From: Paenibacillus qinlingensis
GTDB taxonomy: Bacteria; Bacillota; Bacilli; Paenibacillales; NBRC-103111
DNA: 64,000 nucleotides
Assembly (NCBI RefSeq): GCF_013204845.1
Contig: NZ_JABMKY010000017.1
Coordinates: 62,001 to 126,000 of the forward strand
Direction of reading: 5' to 3'
Part shown: positions 44,139-53,597 of the stretch, one piece after another
How positions within the stretch are numbered: position 1 is the first letter of the stretch
Layout: the number at the start of each line of letters is the position of its first letter
Notes under the pieces: generated by a model
Told to the model about the DNA's origin: nothing
Databases searched by the model: none
The model's input: only the letters and a program-made list of their open reading frames with translations
Program-made: the position numbers and the translations under genes

Positions 44139-45793
44139 TCCACATTCCACTTTCTGTTTGAATTCATGTTGTTGACAATCAATAGTAGGATCGTCGTAAG
44201 CCCTACGGAAACGACGGCCATGGCCATGCCGAGCGAAATTTGACCTTGTTCAAATTGAGCGAAAATATACGTCGCCGACGTCTGCATCGACGGCGGAAGC
44301 ACCATCATCGAAGCGACAAGCTCGCGGAGCGAGATGGTGAAGGTCATCATCCAGCCGGCGATAATGCCCGGCAGGAGAAGGGGCAAGACGATACGTCGGA
44401 ACACGTACCACGGCTGCCCGCCGAACACTTGCCCGGCTTGCCGCAAGGACTCGTCGAGCTGGCCGTTACGTGCCTTGACGTATTGCACGGTGTACGGCAG
44501 GAAGAATACCACGTAAGTGAGTACGACCATGCCGTAGGTATTGTAGAGATGGAGCGGCATCCATGGCGCGTTCCATAGCATGATGAGTCCGACTACGAGG
44601 ACCATATCGGGAACGGTGTTCGGCAGCAGGCTGAACATGTCTGTGATCCGTTCCGGCAAGCGTTTGCCGCGCCCGATCGTGAGGGCGAACCATGTGCCAA
44701 GCGCTGCCGCTAAGCAGGCGGCGAGCAAGGCGAGCCCCATGCTGTTCGTTAGGGCCTTCATGCTTGGCGAGCCCCAAGTCAGCAGCTCACCGTAGTGTCG
44801 GAAGGTGAGGTTCGTCCAAGCGAGCCCATTGCCCCTAAGCTTCATGAGCGAAGCCGAGATGATCGAGAAATAGGGGATGCCAATCGCCGAGGCGAGCACA
44901 AGAATGACGTACAACCAAGCTAGAGCACGTTGCCAACCGCGATAGCCCATTAATTTCCCTTGCGAGCTTTTTCCGCTCACAAGGTTATAGGAATGTCGGC
45001 GTACAATGACAGATTGTACATACCAGAGGATGAGGCAAGCCATTAGCAGGAGCGAGGCTAAGGAAGTTGCTTTTCCGAAATCGACTGGCCAACTAGAGAT
45101 AGAAGATTGAATCTCCGTTGTAAGAACGAAATATCCGATACGTTTCCCGAACGTGATAGGAGTACCGAACTCGGCCAATGTTTTTACAAATATGAGCAGT
45201 GCTCCCATTACATAGCTGGAGAACACAAGCGGTAGAAGCACCCGCCGTAAAGTATAGGAATAGCTAGCCCCATGTACAGCTGCAGCTTCTTCTTTATTAC
45301 CGCCGATTTGCAGAATGGCATTACGAAGAATGAGATACAGGAATGGAAATAAATGCAGGCTCATTATGGTGATCATGCCGAACAGGGTGAAGAAATGGCT
45401 GCTTATCCAGTGACTTCCCGGAAAAAATTGCTCAAGGTATCCTCGCGGCTGCATAAAGAGAATCCAGCCCATAGATCCAATGTATGGTGGCGTCATGAAG
45501 GGAATCAGCAGAACGATATCAAGCCAACGATGCTTGCGCAGCGGTGTTTTAGCCATGATCCATGCAAGCGGTAAGGCGAGCAGTGTACTGCCAACTACCA
45601 CCCAAATGCCCAGCATAAAAGAATTTGTGAATACACCAGATAAATCTTTTTCGATTACGGTTCGTAATGGGGCTAGGAGATCTAAAGTCCCTTTTGTCCA
45701 AATACTTTTCCAAGCCACAAATAGAAGAGGAAGGACGACTAGCATAGCTAGAAGCAGCAAGGCTAAGTACGTCCCAGTACGTTTTGCGATCAT
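44135..45793 (-). CDS. ABC transporter permease with two fused membrane domains (FbpB/ThiP type)
   Basis: The 552-residue protein has about twelve membrane helices in two halves, each with an EAA loop (NKEEAAAVHGASYSYTLRRVLLPL and LDESLRQAGQVFGGQPWYVFRRIVLPL). This is the fused permease of Fe3+, thiamine, phosphonate or similar importers. GC content differs sharply along the gene: the C-terminal half (before about 44950) is far richer than the N-terminal half. It is preceded by the binding protein and ATPase genes. Confidence 0.9.
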   Translation of the reverse strand: MIAKRTGTYLALLLLAMLVVLPLLFVAWKSIWTKGTLDLLAPLRTVIEKDLSGVFTNSFMLGIWVVVGSTLLALPLAWIMAKTPLRKHRWLDIVLLIPFMTPPYIGSMGWILFMQPRGYLEQFFPGSHWISSHFFTLFGMITIMSLHLFPFLYLILRNAILQIGGNKEEAAAVHGASYSYTLRRVLLPLVFSSYVMGALLIFVKTLAEFGTPITFGKRIGYFVLTTEIQSSISSWPVDFGKATSLASLLLMACLILWYVQSVIVRRHSYNLVSGKSSQGKLMGYRGWQRALAWLYVILVLASAIGIPYFSIISASLMKLRGNGLAWTNLTFRHYGELLTWGSPSMKALTNSMGLALLAACLAAALGTWFALTIGRGKRLPERITDMFSLLPNTVPDMVLVVGLIMLWNAPWMPLHLYNTYGMVVLTYVVFFLPYTVQYVKARNGQLDESLRQAGQVFGGQPWYVFRRIVLPLLLPGIIAGWMMTFTISLRELVASMMVLPPSMQTSATYIFAQFEQGQISLGMAMAVVSVGLTTILLLIVNNMNSNRKWNVE

Positions 45794-45817
45794 CTTGTCG
45801 TCATCCCCAACCTCATC

Positions 45818-46927
45818 TTACTTTTTGAATAATTGCGTAAATTTTTGAGTGATTGCATCTTGATTTTCATTCATCCAGCTCCAACTCACATCAAAAGTAG
45901 GAATGTCTTTCGCACTAACGCGGCCTTGAATTTGGATGTCGCTGCGACCTGAAAGCAAGTAGGAATCTGTAACTAATTTCTGAGCTTCATCCGAAAGCAA
46001 GTAATCAATAAATGCTTTGGAGGCATCAACGTTTTTGGATGTTTTCATAATCATCGCAGGTCGCGGGGAGATGACCGTCCCACTTGCTGGATAGATCAAA
46101 TCAATCGGCTCACCTTTTGCTTTTGAAGCGTAAGTCATATAGTCAACACTTGCCATAACGATCTTTTTAGCCCCAGAGATAACTGGATCCATAGCTTCCT
46201 GATTAGCACCGGCAATGATAGCGCCATTTGCTTTCACTTTTCCGAACAAATCCCAAGCGGCATCACCGTTTTTATTTGTATAGCCAGACATGAAATCAAG
46301 TGCGGAACCGGATTGCGCTGGGTCTGGAATATTTATTTGATCTTTCCACTCTGGCTTCATCAGATCGCTCCACTCTTTCGGCGGATTCGTTACAAGCTTC
46401 GTATTATAAGCGATACCTAAGGCAGACAGACTGTAGCTAAAATAGTTCCCGTCCTTGTCAGAGTAAGCAGGAATCAATTTATCCCCATTTTTTGCTTCTT
46501 TATACGGAAGTGTTAAACCACTTTTTGTCATTCCGATTGCGGAAGGAAGCGAAGCAAGAATAACAACATCGACAACAGGATTGGACTTTTCAGCTTCCAT
46601 ACGTGCCATGATTTTACCAGTGGTTCCTTGGAACATTTCAACTTCTACACCCGTTTTTGCTTGAAAAGCTTTTTGAATGCTAACGGCAAGCGGGTTAGGC
46701 CCGGCGCTATAGACAACAATTTTGCCACTAAGTTTTTTAGCTTCTGGCGTTGCCGTTGGTGCTGCTGAAGTACTCGCTGCAGCAGTTGCAGGTGTAGCTG
46801 TAGCTGTCCCTGACCCTGCTGTCGTTGTTTTACTAGCCGTCCCGCACCCTGTTAAACTGACTCCTACTAAAACCGTCATTAATGCTAATGAACTCATGTG
46901 GAAAGACTTTTTCATTTTCGTTTTCAT
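45818..46927 (-). CDS. Substrate-binding lipoprotein of ABC importer (iron/phosphonate-type)
   Basis: The 369-residue protein starts behind AGAGGGCG. The signal ends VGVSLTGCGTAS (lipidated Cys), then a Thr/Ala linker. The mature part is a type II binding fold (KIVVYSAGPNPLAVSIQKAFQ, VEMFQGTTGKIMARMEAEK). Such proteins bind Fe3+, 2-aminoethylphosphonate or phosphorylated sugars. I do not see the Tyr pair that would settle Fe3+ binding, so the ligand is open. It is encoded after the ATPase and before the permease. Confidence 0.88.
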   Translation of the reverse strand: MKTKMKKSFHMSSLALMTVLVGVSLTGCGTASKTTTAGSGTATATPATAAASTSAAPTATPEAKKLSGKIVVYSAGPNPLAVSIQKAFQAKTGVEVEMFQGTTGKIMARMEAEKSNPVVDVVILASLPSAIGMTKSGLTLPYKEAKNGDKLIPAYSDKDGNYFSYSLSALGIAYNTKLVTNPPKEWSDLMKPEWKDQINIPDPAQSGSALDFMSGYTNKNGDAAWDLFGKVKANGAIIAGANQEAMDPVISGAKKIVMASVDYMTYASKAKGEPIDLIYPASGTVISPRPAMIMKTSKNVDASKAFIDYLLSDEAQKLVTDSYLLSGRSDIQIQGRVSAKDIPTFDVSWSWMNENQDAITQKFTQLFKK

Positions 46928-46970
46928 TGTTTTAACGCCCTCTCTTATAAATGATTATGGTAATTGCTAG

Positions 46971-47933
46971 TTAAAGCACATGAATCTGTTGCTGTGATAC
47001 ATATAACTGGACTGAATCTCCGATGGTTAATCGCGAAGGGTGGTAAGCCATCCAAACCTCACCCGTGCTTAGTTGCACAGTAATTTCATATCGTTCTCCC
47101 ATGTAACTGACCGTTTGTACGATACCTGTGTATGTCAATTCGTCTTCTGATAAGGATGTCCATCTCACATGCTCAGGTCGGACTAATCGCTTGTCCACTT
47201 CCAACCAATTGGTTTTACCAATAAATCGGGCTGTGAAGGGATGGGAAGGTTTTTTGTAAATAGTTTCAGGTGTATCTTTTTGTAAAATACGACCATCCTT
47301 CATGACAATGATTTCGTCTGACATCGACATCGCTTCGGTCTGATCATGCGTGACATATACGGTTGTAAAACCGATTCTTCGAACTAAATTCATGAGCTCG
47401 AGGCGCATTTCTTCTCTTAAAAGAGCATCTAAGGCGCTCATTGGCTCATCGAACAAGACGAGCTGAGGCTGAACCACAATCGCACGAGCGAGTGCGACAC
47501 GTTGCTGTTGACCTCCAGAAAGCTCATGTGGATAGCGCTTTTCTTTTCCTTGCAACTGTACCAACTCAATCGCTTCCATCGTTCTTTGACGCCAATTTGT
47601 TTTGTCGCCAGTAGCTTTAAGTCCGAAAGCAACATTCTCTAACACAGATAAATGTGGCCAAAGTGCAAAGTCTTGAAAAACCATGCCAAAATTACGTTTG
47701 TGTACAGGGCGATTAATTCTGCCTTTTTTTGAAAACAAACAGACATCTCCAAAATGAAGCTCACCTTCATCTGGTGTCTCCAGACCAGCGATGATCCGAA
47801 GCAGGGTTGTTTTACCGCAACCAGAAGGGCCGAGTAAAGTTGTGAACCGTCCTTTGGCGAGGGAGAGTTCAATGCCTTCCAGTGCCGTCATGGAACCAAA
47901 TGTTTTGCTTATACCGCTAAGTTGTAGAGACAT
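46971..47933 (-). CDS. ABC transporter ATPase with TOBE-like C-terminus
   Basis: The 320-residue protein has Walker A LLGPSGCGKTT, Q-loop MVFQDFALWPHLSV, signature ELSGGQQQRVALARA, Walker B LVLFDEPMSALD and H-loop VYVTHDQTEAMSM. The last ~80 residues form a TOBE-like ligand-sensing domain (LVRPEHVRWTSLSEDELTYTGIVQTV). It heads the operon with the binding protein, fused permease and MBL enzyme, and is divergent from the LysR regulator, which likely controls it. Confidence 0.94.
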   Translation of the reverse strand: MSLQLSGISKTFGSMTALEGIELSLAKGRFTTLLGPSGCGKTTLLRIIAGLETPDEGELHFGDVCLFSKKGRINRPVHKRNFGMVFQDFALWPHLSVLENVAFGLKATGDKTNWRQRTMEAIELVQLQGKEKRYPHELSGGQQQRVALARAIVVQPQLVLFDEPMSALDALLREEMRLELMNLVRRIGFTTVYVTHDQTEAMSMSDEIIVMKDGRILQKDTPETIYKKPSHPFTARFIGKTNWLEVDKRLVRPEHVRWTSLSEDELTYTGIVQTVSYMGERYEITVQLSTGEVWMAYHPSRLTIGDSVQLYVSQQQIHVL

Positions 47934-48108
47934 CGCATGCTTCCTTCCGTGCTTTTGATCTCACCTTTAGTGTAGAAGCGGAGCGTCAGCTAAGTGTCAA
48001 TGCGAGGTAAATAGAATGTTAAGTTTTTGTTGTGTATCTATTCATCTCCATAGATTTTTTCTATAATGAGCCCCAAAGAGATTGAACTAGGAAGAAGAGG
48101 GATACGGA

Positions 48109-49008
48109 ATGAATTGGCATATGTTAAAATTTCAGGTCATTGAACTGCTGGATAAGCACAAACGCATTACGTCAGTTGCAGAGCACCTAGGACTCAAACA
48201 GCCCACAGTATCATTCCATATGAAATCAATGGAGCAAGAGATGGGTGTACAGTTATTTTATTCTAGAGGGGGGAAAGTCCATTTAACCGATGCGGGGCAA
48301 TCGTTGCATCATTATGCTAAGAAGATCAATGCGCTTGTGCAGGAAGCGGAACGAGTTGTGAAGGAGTTCGATGAGCGAGGCAGTGGTCATTTGAAAATAG
48401 GGGCAAGCTCCGTGCCAGGTACGTATGTGCTTCCGGAAATGCTAAGCTCATTTTCAAAATTATATCCACAAATTTCGGTATCTTTAACTGTTCGACCAAC
48501 TCCGATCATTCAAGAAATGCTGCTCAACCATGAAATCGATATCGGCATTATGTCTGCAGAGCCTTTTCAATGGTCTCCGCTTGTTGGGGAAACACTGTGT
48601 GAAGATGAACTGGTTTTCTTTTTTAATCCGAATCATCGCTTTGCACGACAAGAAACACTATACCCAGAATTATTAAACGAAGTTCCTTTTATCTTGCATG
48701 GGCAAGAGTCTAGCACAAGAACCATGACACTGAATTGGGCCAAAACACTAGGGGTTAAACTCAAACCGGTCATGGAAATGGATTCCTTAGAGGCGATCAA
48801 ACAAGCTGTTTTGACTGGAGAAAGTGTTTCCGTTATATCGAAAATAGCAATCGCTAAAGAACTGCAACGAGGTGAATTAAGTTGTCGTAATATCCCTCAA
48901 AATCCTTTTAAACGATACATTTATTTCACTTACAATGCGGATCGGATCCGTTCCTCTTTCTTTGATAGTTTCTTATCTTGCTTGCATGATTCAGTTCGTG
49001 CGTTTTAA
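48109..49008 (+). CDS. LysR-family transcriptional regulator
   Basis: The 299-residue protein starts behind AAGAAGAGGG. The N-terminal winged helix-turn-helix (RITSVAEHLGLKQPTVSFHMKSMEQEMGVQLFYSRGGK) and the type II periplasmic-binding-like effector domain (SGHLKIGASSVPGTYVLPEMLSSF) are complete. It resembles the CysB/CbbR branch with a PTVSFHMKSME recognition helix. It is divergent from the ABC/MBL operon across 175 bases, the usual place for an autoregulated activator. The effector is probably linked to the transported compound. Confidence 0.93.
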   Translation: MNWHMLKFQVIELLDKHKRITSVAEHLGLKQPTVSFHMKSMEQEMGVQLFYSRGGKVHLTDAGQSLHHYAKKINALVQEAERVVKEFDERGSGHLKIGASSVPGTYVLPEMLSSFSKLYPQISVSLTVRPTPIIQEMLLNHEIDIGIMSAEPFQWSPLVGETLCEDELVFFFNPNHRFARQETLYPELLNEVPFILHGQESSTRTMTLNWAKTLGVKLKPVMEMDSLEAIKQAVLTGESVSVISKIAIAKELQRGELSCRNIPQNPFKRYIYFTYNADRIRSSFFDSFLSCLHDSVRAF

Positions 49009-49107
49009 TCCTTTACAAAAACATCATGCACCGATGACAATCTTCGAATAAATCTACTTTATGCTCATGTCTGTAAGAAAAAATTTCCAGAAACGAAGAG
49101 GAGATGT

Positions 49108-49974
49108 GTGATGTTTAAGAAAAATGCGTTGACTGTCATCATGGCCGCTGTAGTCGGGACTAGTTTACTTGCGGGTATTGGTACAGCACCTCAACCAGCG
49201 AGTGCAGCAAGCAACATGGTTCCAGATTACGAGGTAAAGCTCCTTCTGAATCCAAGTGTCGTACTCGGAACTGATTTCAAGTTGACAAGCAGCGTAAGAT
49301 CAGCATTTGGTATGCCGGATACCGTTACCAAAATGAATGTAGAATTCCTCGATACAAATGCTAAGGACATTTACAACAACGGTTGGAGCCCGCGTATTCG
49401 CAAGACAGAAGGAGAAAGCGACTTTGAACTTAGCTATAAAAAGAGATATGCCATAACGGGAAGCGACATCACAGGCGCTCTGACATTGGCGAATCAACAA
49501 GGATTTAATTCAGGAGATACGGGGTACGAAGCGCAAGTAGAATGGGGCTATCAAAAGAAAACCCTTAGCATAACTCGTTCCAAGAAAGGGAGTAAATCGG
49601 GTTATAGCGGTATGGATCTGCCTAATCTAGCGGATTCACGGAGTCTACTGATCAATAATGCACCTGATAAATTTAACAATTGGGTTTCCAGCGGTTGGGG
49701 AACCAGTAAACTATCCACATCGCGTGTATTCGGACCCATTCTAGCCAAACGTTCCATCGGTACATGGAGTGGATTGCAGTTGTACATTGAAGTTTGGCCA
49801 ATTCGTAACGCAGCAGGGACGGGGACAGAATATGTCGTAGAAGCTTCCTTTAAAACATCGAGCCAAACGACGGCATCTACCAAACATGATGAATTAATTA
49901 CTTATTTGCAAGGCAAAGGTTGGTTCCTGGCTCAAGATTCCTTGAAGACACAATTAATTATGGACCGTTACTAA
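49108..49974 (+). CDS. Secreted protein of unknown function, CYTH-like pattern, copy 1
   Basis: The 288-residue protein starts behind GAAGAGGAGATG. A signal peptide ends near PASAAS (about residue 34). I do not recognise a named family. The mature protein begins PDYEVKLLLNP, then VEFLDTNAKDIYNNGWSPRIRK, then LSYKKRYAI, a layout like the CYTH/triphosphate-tunnel fold: an ExExK-type strand, a Y/F-x-D-T strand, an R-x-R strand and an L-x-x-K strand. A C-terminal EYVVEASFK may be a further tunnel strand. This similarity is by eye only. The next gene is a paralogue. Confidence 0.75.
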   Translation: MMFKKNALTVIMAAVVGTSLLAGIGTAPQPASAASNMVPDYEVKLLLNPSVVLGTDFKLTSSVRSAFGMPDTVTKMNVEFLDTNAKDIYNNGWSPRIRKTEGESDFELSYKKRYAITGSDITGALTLANQQGFNSGDTGYEAQVEWGYQKKTLSITRSKKGSKSGYSGMDLPNLADSRSLLINNAPDKFNNWVSSGWGTSKLSTSRVFGPILAKRSIGTWSGLQLYIEVWPIRNAAGTGTEYVVEASFKTSSQTTASTKHDELITYLQGKGWFLAQDSLKTQLIMDRY

Positions 49975-49999
49975 ATGACGAATGGAGATGACTCAATCA

Positions 50000-51646
50000 A
50001 TGTTCCAAGCTTATAAATTGTCCAAAGTAATCATGGCTTCAACTGCAGCAGCCTTGCTTTTAACTGGTGGCATTCTGAGTCCTCAACAGGCTTCCGCAGC
50101 AAATGGTACACCCAACTATGAAGTTAAATTTAATCTAAATCCCAGTATCGTTGTGGACTCTAGCCATAACTTAATCAGCAGCGTACGCAGTCAATTTTCA
50201 ACCGGCTCTTCATCCAAATCCTATCGTGTTCAGTACATGGATACTGCGACAGGAGCAATGGATGCTCAAGGCTGGAGTGACAGGATTCGTAAAAAAAGCA
50301 GCGACAGCACACACCAACTGCAATTTAAGAAGCGTTATCCCATAACGAACGGTGACATTACCGGTGCTTTGACAACTGCAGCGAATGATGGTCTGAATAG
50401 CTCCGCCTCTGGATTTGAGTTTCAAGTTGACTGGACCTTGAGCAAACAAACCTTAAGCGTGCAGTATGAAAAAGATGTGACCGTTTCTGGCTACAGCGGC
50501 AGTGGACTCAACGCTCCGAATCTAGCGACATCTCGATCCATCTCCGTTTCCAATGCGCCAAGCCAGCTTAAAAACTGGAGCAGCTCAGGTTGGGGAACAA
50601 CACAATTAAACAATTCCGTGATCTATGGTCCAATTGATTTTAAAAGATACGAGGGTACTTTTGATGATTTCGACCTAGATATCGAAGTGTGGACCATCCT
50701 GAATGCCGCCAAAACAGGAACAGAAGACATCGTAGAGGCCTCCTTTAAGGCAGATACCCTAAGTGAAGCAACGACAGCACGTACCGCTCTTATGAATTTA
50801 CTTAATTCAAAAGGATGGTTAGTGCAGTCTGACGTGCTAAAAACAAGCTTGATTATGGAACGTTATGCGCCCACCGCTCCAACACCAGATACAACAGTAC
50901 CATCTGTAGCAACGGGATTAACCGCTACAGCAACATCCAGTACCCAAGTTCAATTGAATTGGACGGCTGCGACAGACAATGTCGCTGTAACAAGCTATGA
51001 TGTTTATCGCAATGGGACTAAAATTGGCTCATCCTCTACGCTGGCATACAGTGATTCAGGCTTGACAGCTTCAACAGCTTATAGCTATACAGTAATTGCT
51101 AAAGATGCAGCTGGGAATGCTTCCATAGCTAGCAGTGCAGTCTCCGCGACTACATCGGCTGGTGGTGGAACAGGAACCCTGTATTACAACGTAAATGGCA
51201 GTAACGTTTCCTATATCGAAGCGGAGACCTACACAGCCAAAACAGGTACATTTACACAAACATCTTGCACTGCATGCTCGGGATCGTCTAACATGCAGAC
51301 GCCAAACGGATCGGGAGACAGTGACACGAATTACCTCAAATACGACCTTGAAGTAACAAATGGAGGTTCTTTCTACATCTACTTGCTTTCACAAGGTCCA
51401 GATGGCAGTTCAGATAGCTTCAATGTGGCTGTGGACTCAGGTAGTAACTACCAAGTAACTACAGGCAGCGCGGGCAGCTGGGCTTGGAAAAAGCCAAGCA
51501 GCTCAATCTCACTTTCCACTGGTACACATACACTTTATATCAAAGTCAGAGAAGATGGCGCCCAAGTGGACAAAATCGCACTCTCCAAAACAAGCAGCAC
51601 CCCAAGCGGACTTGGCGGCACAGCTCTTGTCCCGTCTACACACTAA
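50000..51646 (+). CDS. Secreted paralogue of the preceding protein with FN3 and carbohydrate-binding-like domains
   Basis: The 548-residue protein is set at ATG 50000, with GGAGATGA about 9 bases upstream; an in-frame ATG at 49982 is also possible. The signal peptide ends near QQASAAN. Residues about 38-295 match the upstream protein closely (NYEVKFNLNPS, VQYMDTATGAMDAQGWSDRIRK, LQFKKRYPI, DIVEASFKAD). A fibronectin type III domain follows (about 305-395), then a CBM35/DUF5010-like sandwich (about 400-540; YIEAETYTAKTG, NYLKYDLEV). It may bind a polysaccharide through its tail. A terminator follows. Confidence 0.82.
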   Translation: MFQAYKLSKVIMASTAAALLLTGGILSPQQASAANGTPNYEVKFNLNPSIVVDSSHNLISSVRSQFSTGSSSKSYRVQYMDTATGAMDAQGWSDRIRKKSSDSTHQLQFKKRYPITNGDITGALTTAANDGLNSSASGFEFQVDWTLSKQTLSVQYEKDVTVSGYSGSGLNAPNLATSRSISVSNAPSQLKNWSSSGWGTTQLNNSVIYGPIDFKRYEGTFDDFDLDIEVWTILNAAKTGTEDIVEASFKADTLSEATTARTALMNLLNSKGWLVQSDVLKTSLIMERYAPTAPTPDTTVPSVATGLTATATSSTQVQLNWTAATDNVAVTSYDVYRNGTKIGSSSTLAYSDSGLTASTAYSYTVIAKDAAGNASIASSAVSATTSAGGGTGTLYYNVNGSNVSYIEAETYTAKTGTFTQTSCTACSGSSNMQTPNGSGDSDTNYLKYDLEVTNGGSFYIYLLSQGPDGSSDSFNVAVDSGSNYQVTTGSAGSWAWKKPSSSISLSTGTHTLYIKVREDGAQVDKIALSKTSSTPSGLGGTALVPSTH

Positions 51647-51679
51647 CTGCACTCAATAACTACATAAATAGTAATTCCA

Positions 51680-51722
51680 AACTTTCGAAACCATCCAAGT
51701 GATGGGGACGGAAGTTTTTTTT
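51680..51722 (+). terminator. Hairpin terminator after the secreted pair
   Basis: AACTTTCG..CCATC pairs imperfectly with GATGG..CGGAAGTT, followed by eight T. Confidence 0.8.
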
Positions 51723-51752
51723 CATAGCGTTGCGCTTTATTTGAAAAGTCTC

Positions 51753-51808
51753 AAGCCCCCAAGCGCCCAAGCGCCCAAGCGCCCAAGCGCCCAAGCGCCC
51801 AAGCCCCC
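51753..51808. repeat. 8-bp tandem repeat AAGCGCCC
   Basis: Seven units: one AAGCCCCC, five perfect AAGCGCCC, and one AAGCCCCC. No coding frame is evident. Confidence 0.9.
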
Positions 51809-51991
51809 AAAGCCCTAAATACCTTTGTCTCTAAGTCATTACAAAAACTAAAGCGAGTTCTTGTACACTGTCCTATATCATTCGCAGCCATTTATGTCCA
51901 CTATCCCCTTAGCTCAGAAAAATGATAGCACTATGAATTTGTGATAGTGTGACAAACTAGACCAGACAAGTTCTTATTATTAGTCCCAACA

Positions 51992-52530
51992 GATCAACAC
52001 AAACTAAACGGCCACCACTACAGAATGGATATCCACAACCCAACACAGATTAAACAGACCCCACTACAGAACGGGATTCCATAACCCAACAAAGCTAAAC
52101 AGACCCACCGAAGAATGGAAATCCATAAGCCAACAAAGCTAAACAGACCTCACTACAGAATGGGATTCCATAGCTCAACACAGATTAAACAGACCCATTG
52201 AAGAATGGAATCCATAACCCAACAAAGCTAAACAGTCCTACTGAAGAATGGAAGTCCATAGCCCAACAAAGCTAAACAGACACACTGAAGAATAGAAATC
52301 CATAACCCAACAAAGCTGAACAGCCCCCACTACAGAATGGAAGTCCATAGCCCAACAAAGCTAAACAGACCCCACTACAGAATGGGATTCCATAGCCCAA
52401 CAAAGCTAAACAGACCCACTGAAGAATGGAAATCCATAACCCAACAAAGCTGAACAGACCCCACTACAGAATGGAAGTCCATAACCCAACACAGACTGAA
52501 TAACCCAGACCCAACTACAGAATTGAACGC
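51992..52530. repeat. Tandem array of about twelve 44/45-bp units
   Basis: Units carry CCCAACAAAGCTAAACAGAC and end in a near-palindromic TGGAnnTCCA. Starts near 52039, 52085, 52129, 52174, 52218, 52262, 52306, 52351, 52396, 52440 and 52485 give spacings of 44-46. Two subtypes differ in the middle (ACTACAGAATGG, mostly 45 bp; ACTGAAGAATGG, mostly 44 bp). There are no unique spacers, so this is not a CRISPR array. The region from 52531 to the transposase gene end (52685) shows nothing else clear. Confidence 0.9.
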
Positions 52531-52685
52531 AACTGCTCAATCCAGACCGAACTATATCCAGATATCTGATTAAACCAGATAAACAAATCCATCTTTAAGC
52601 GATTCATCTCTAAATCTAAAAGGCGTGACTGAATGTAAATTGAAGGAGTTTAAAAGATCAAAAAAGTTACTGACGAGCAGTGTCC

Positions 52686-53549
52686 TCAAAAAAGATTAGT
52701 GATTGCAGTAGAATTAAATATGCAGCGTTTAATCAAGTTTTCAAAGACAGGTATTTTAGACGTAGTAAGATTAATTCGGTAGCAGAATTCGTCTAAATAG
52801 CTTTGAAGGTGACGGGCGCCGATGCCATGGAAGGTGGTATTCATCCAAGTGCTTGCTTGTTTAGCAATTTCAAGTAGGGGGCGCTGCCGTTTTGACGTAT
52901 AGAATCCAGTTATCGTCTGAATCGCTTTCACAGTATGTTCGATATGGTTCTTTTGAAAGGTGGCTAAGTCGTTTTTAGCAATATGTTTATTTGTAGGATG
53001 TGAGGGTATAACATGTTTAATTTTGATATGAGTAGGTTCACTTGAATCATTGAGTGAGGAGCCTACAAGCAAGAGATGTTCTTGAGGATGCTTGTGGACA
53101 GTTGGATTGAATGGTTTTCCATAGATGGCGGAGTTAATTTGAACAGAACCTGTCAGCGGACATTGATTATCCGCCTGTAGGATGGAAGTGCGAATTTTAT
53201 GAAGGATTAACCAGGCTGTTTTGTAAGTGACTTTAATAAGAGTTGAAAGCTCCATGGCAGTTGTACCAATATGAGTACGAGAAAATAGGTAAATTGCCAA
53301 CAACCACTTACGAAGCTCAGTTCTTGAGCCTTCCATAATCGTTCCAGAAAGTAATGATACTTGGAATCGACAACGGGAACATTCATACAAGGGCAAACGT
53401 CGAGTTGTTGTTACATAGGCGTGACGATGTTCACAATGTGGGCAACGAAAGCCTTCAGGCCATTTTGTTTGAATAAGAAAGTTGATGCAGGTATCTTCGG
53501 TGGAAAAATAATTATGAAATTGCTCATAAGACAAACTTGAAAAGTCCAT
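52686..53549 (-). CDS. IS1595-type transposase relative lacking the canonical catalytic acids
   Basis: The 287-residue protein starts at ATG 53549 behind AAGGAGAAA. It has the N-terminal zinc ribbon (CPHC and CSRC, residues about 36-60) and IS1595 features (SRTELRKWLLAIYLFSRT, FHGIGARHLQSYLDEFCYRIN). The first catalytic motif, normally VEVDETYIGG, reads VQINSAIYGK, losing the Asp and Glu. The expected TDGW motif is not visible either. The frame is intact with a consensus promoter, so it may be retained for DNA binding rather than transposition. I saw no clear terminal inverted repeats or target duplication. Confidence 0.85.
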   Translation of the reverse strand: MDFSSLSYEQFHNYFSTEDTCINFLIQTKWPEGFRCPHCEHRHAYVTTTRRLPLYECSRCRFQVSLLSGTIMEGSRTELRKWLLAIYLFSRTHIGTTAMELSTLIKVTYKTAWLILHKIRTSILQADNQCPLTGSVQINSAIYGKPFNPTVHKHPQEHLLLVGSSLNDSSEPTHIKIKHVIPSHPTNKHIAKNDLATFQKNHIEHTVKAIQTITGFYTSKRQRPLLEIAKQASTWMNTTFHGIGARHLQSYLDEFCYRINLTTSKIPVFENLIKRCIFNSTAITNLF

Positions 53550-53564
53550 AAAAATTTCTCCTTA

Positions 53565-53576
53565 ATTACATGTAAT
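53565..53576 (-). promoter_or_regulatory. Perfect 12-bp palindrome in the transposase leader
   Basis: ATTACATGTAAT is self-complementary and lies about 15-26 bases after the expected start of transcription, the position of an operator. Confidence 0.5.
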
Positions 53577-53597
53577 AGAAACGTTTGTTCCCTTTTC

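Noticed and set aside
51992..52530. Possible CRISPR array
   Set aside because: Units follow each other directly with no unique spacers, differ from each other in sequence, and no cas genes are nearby.
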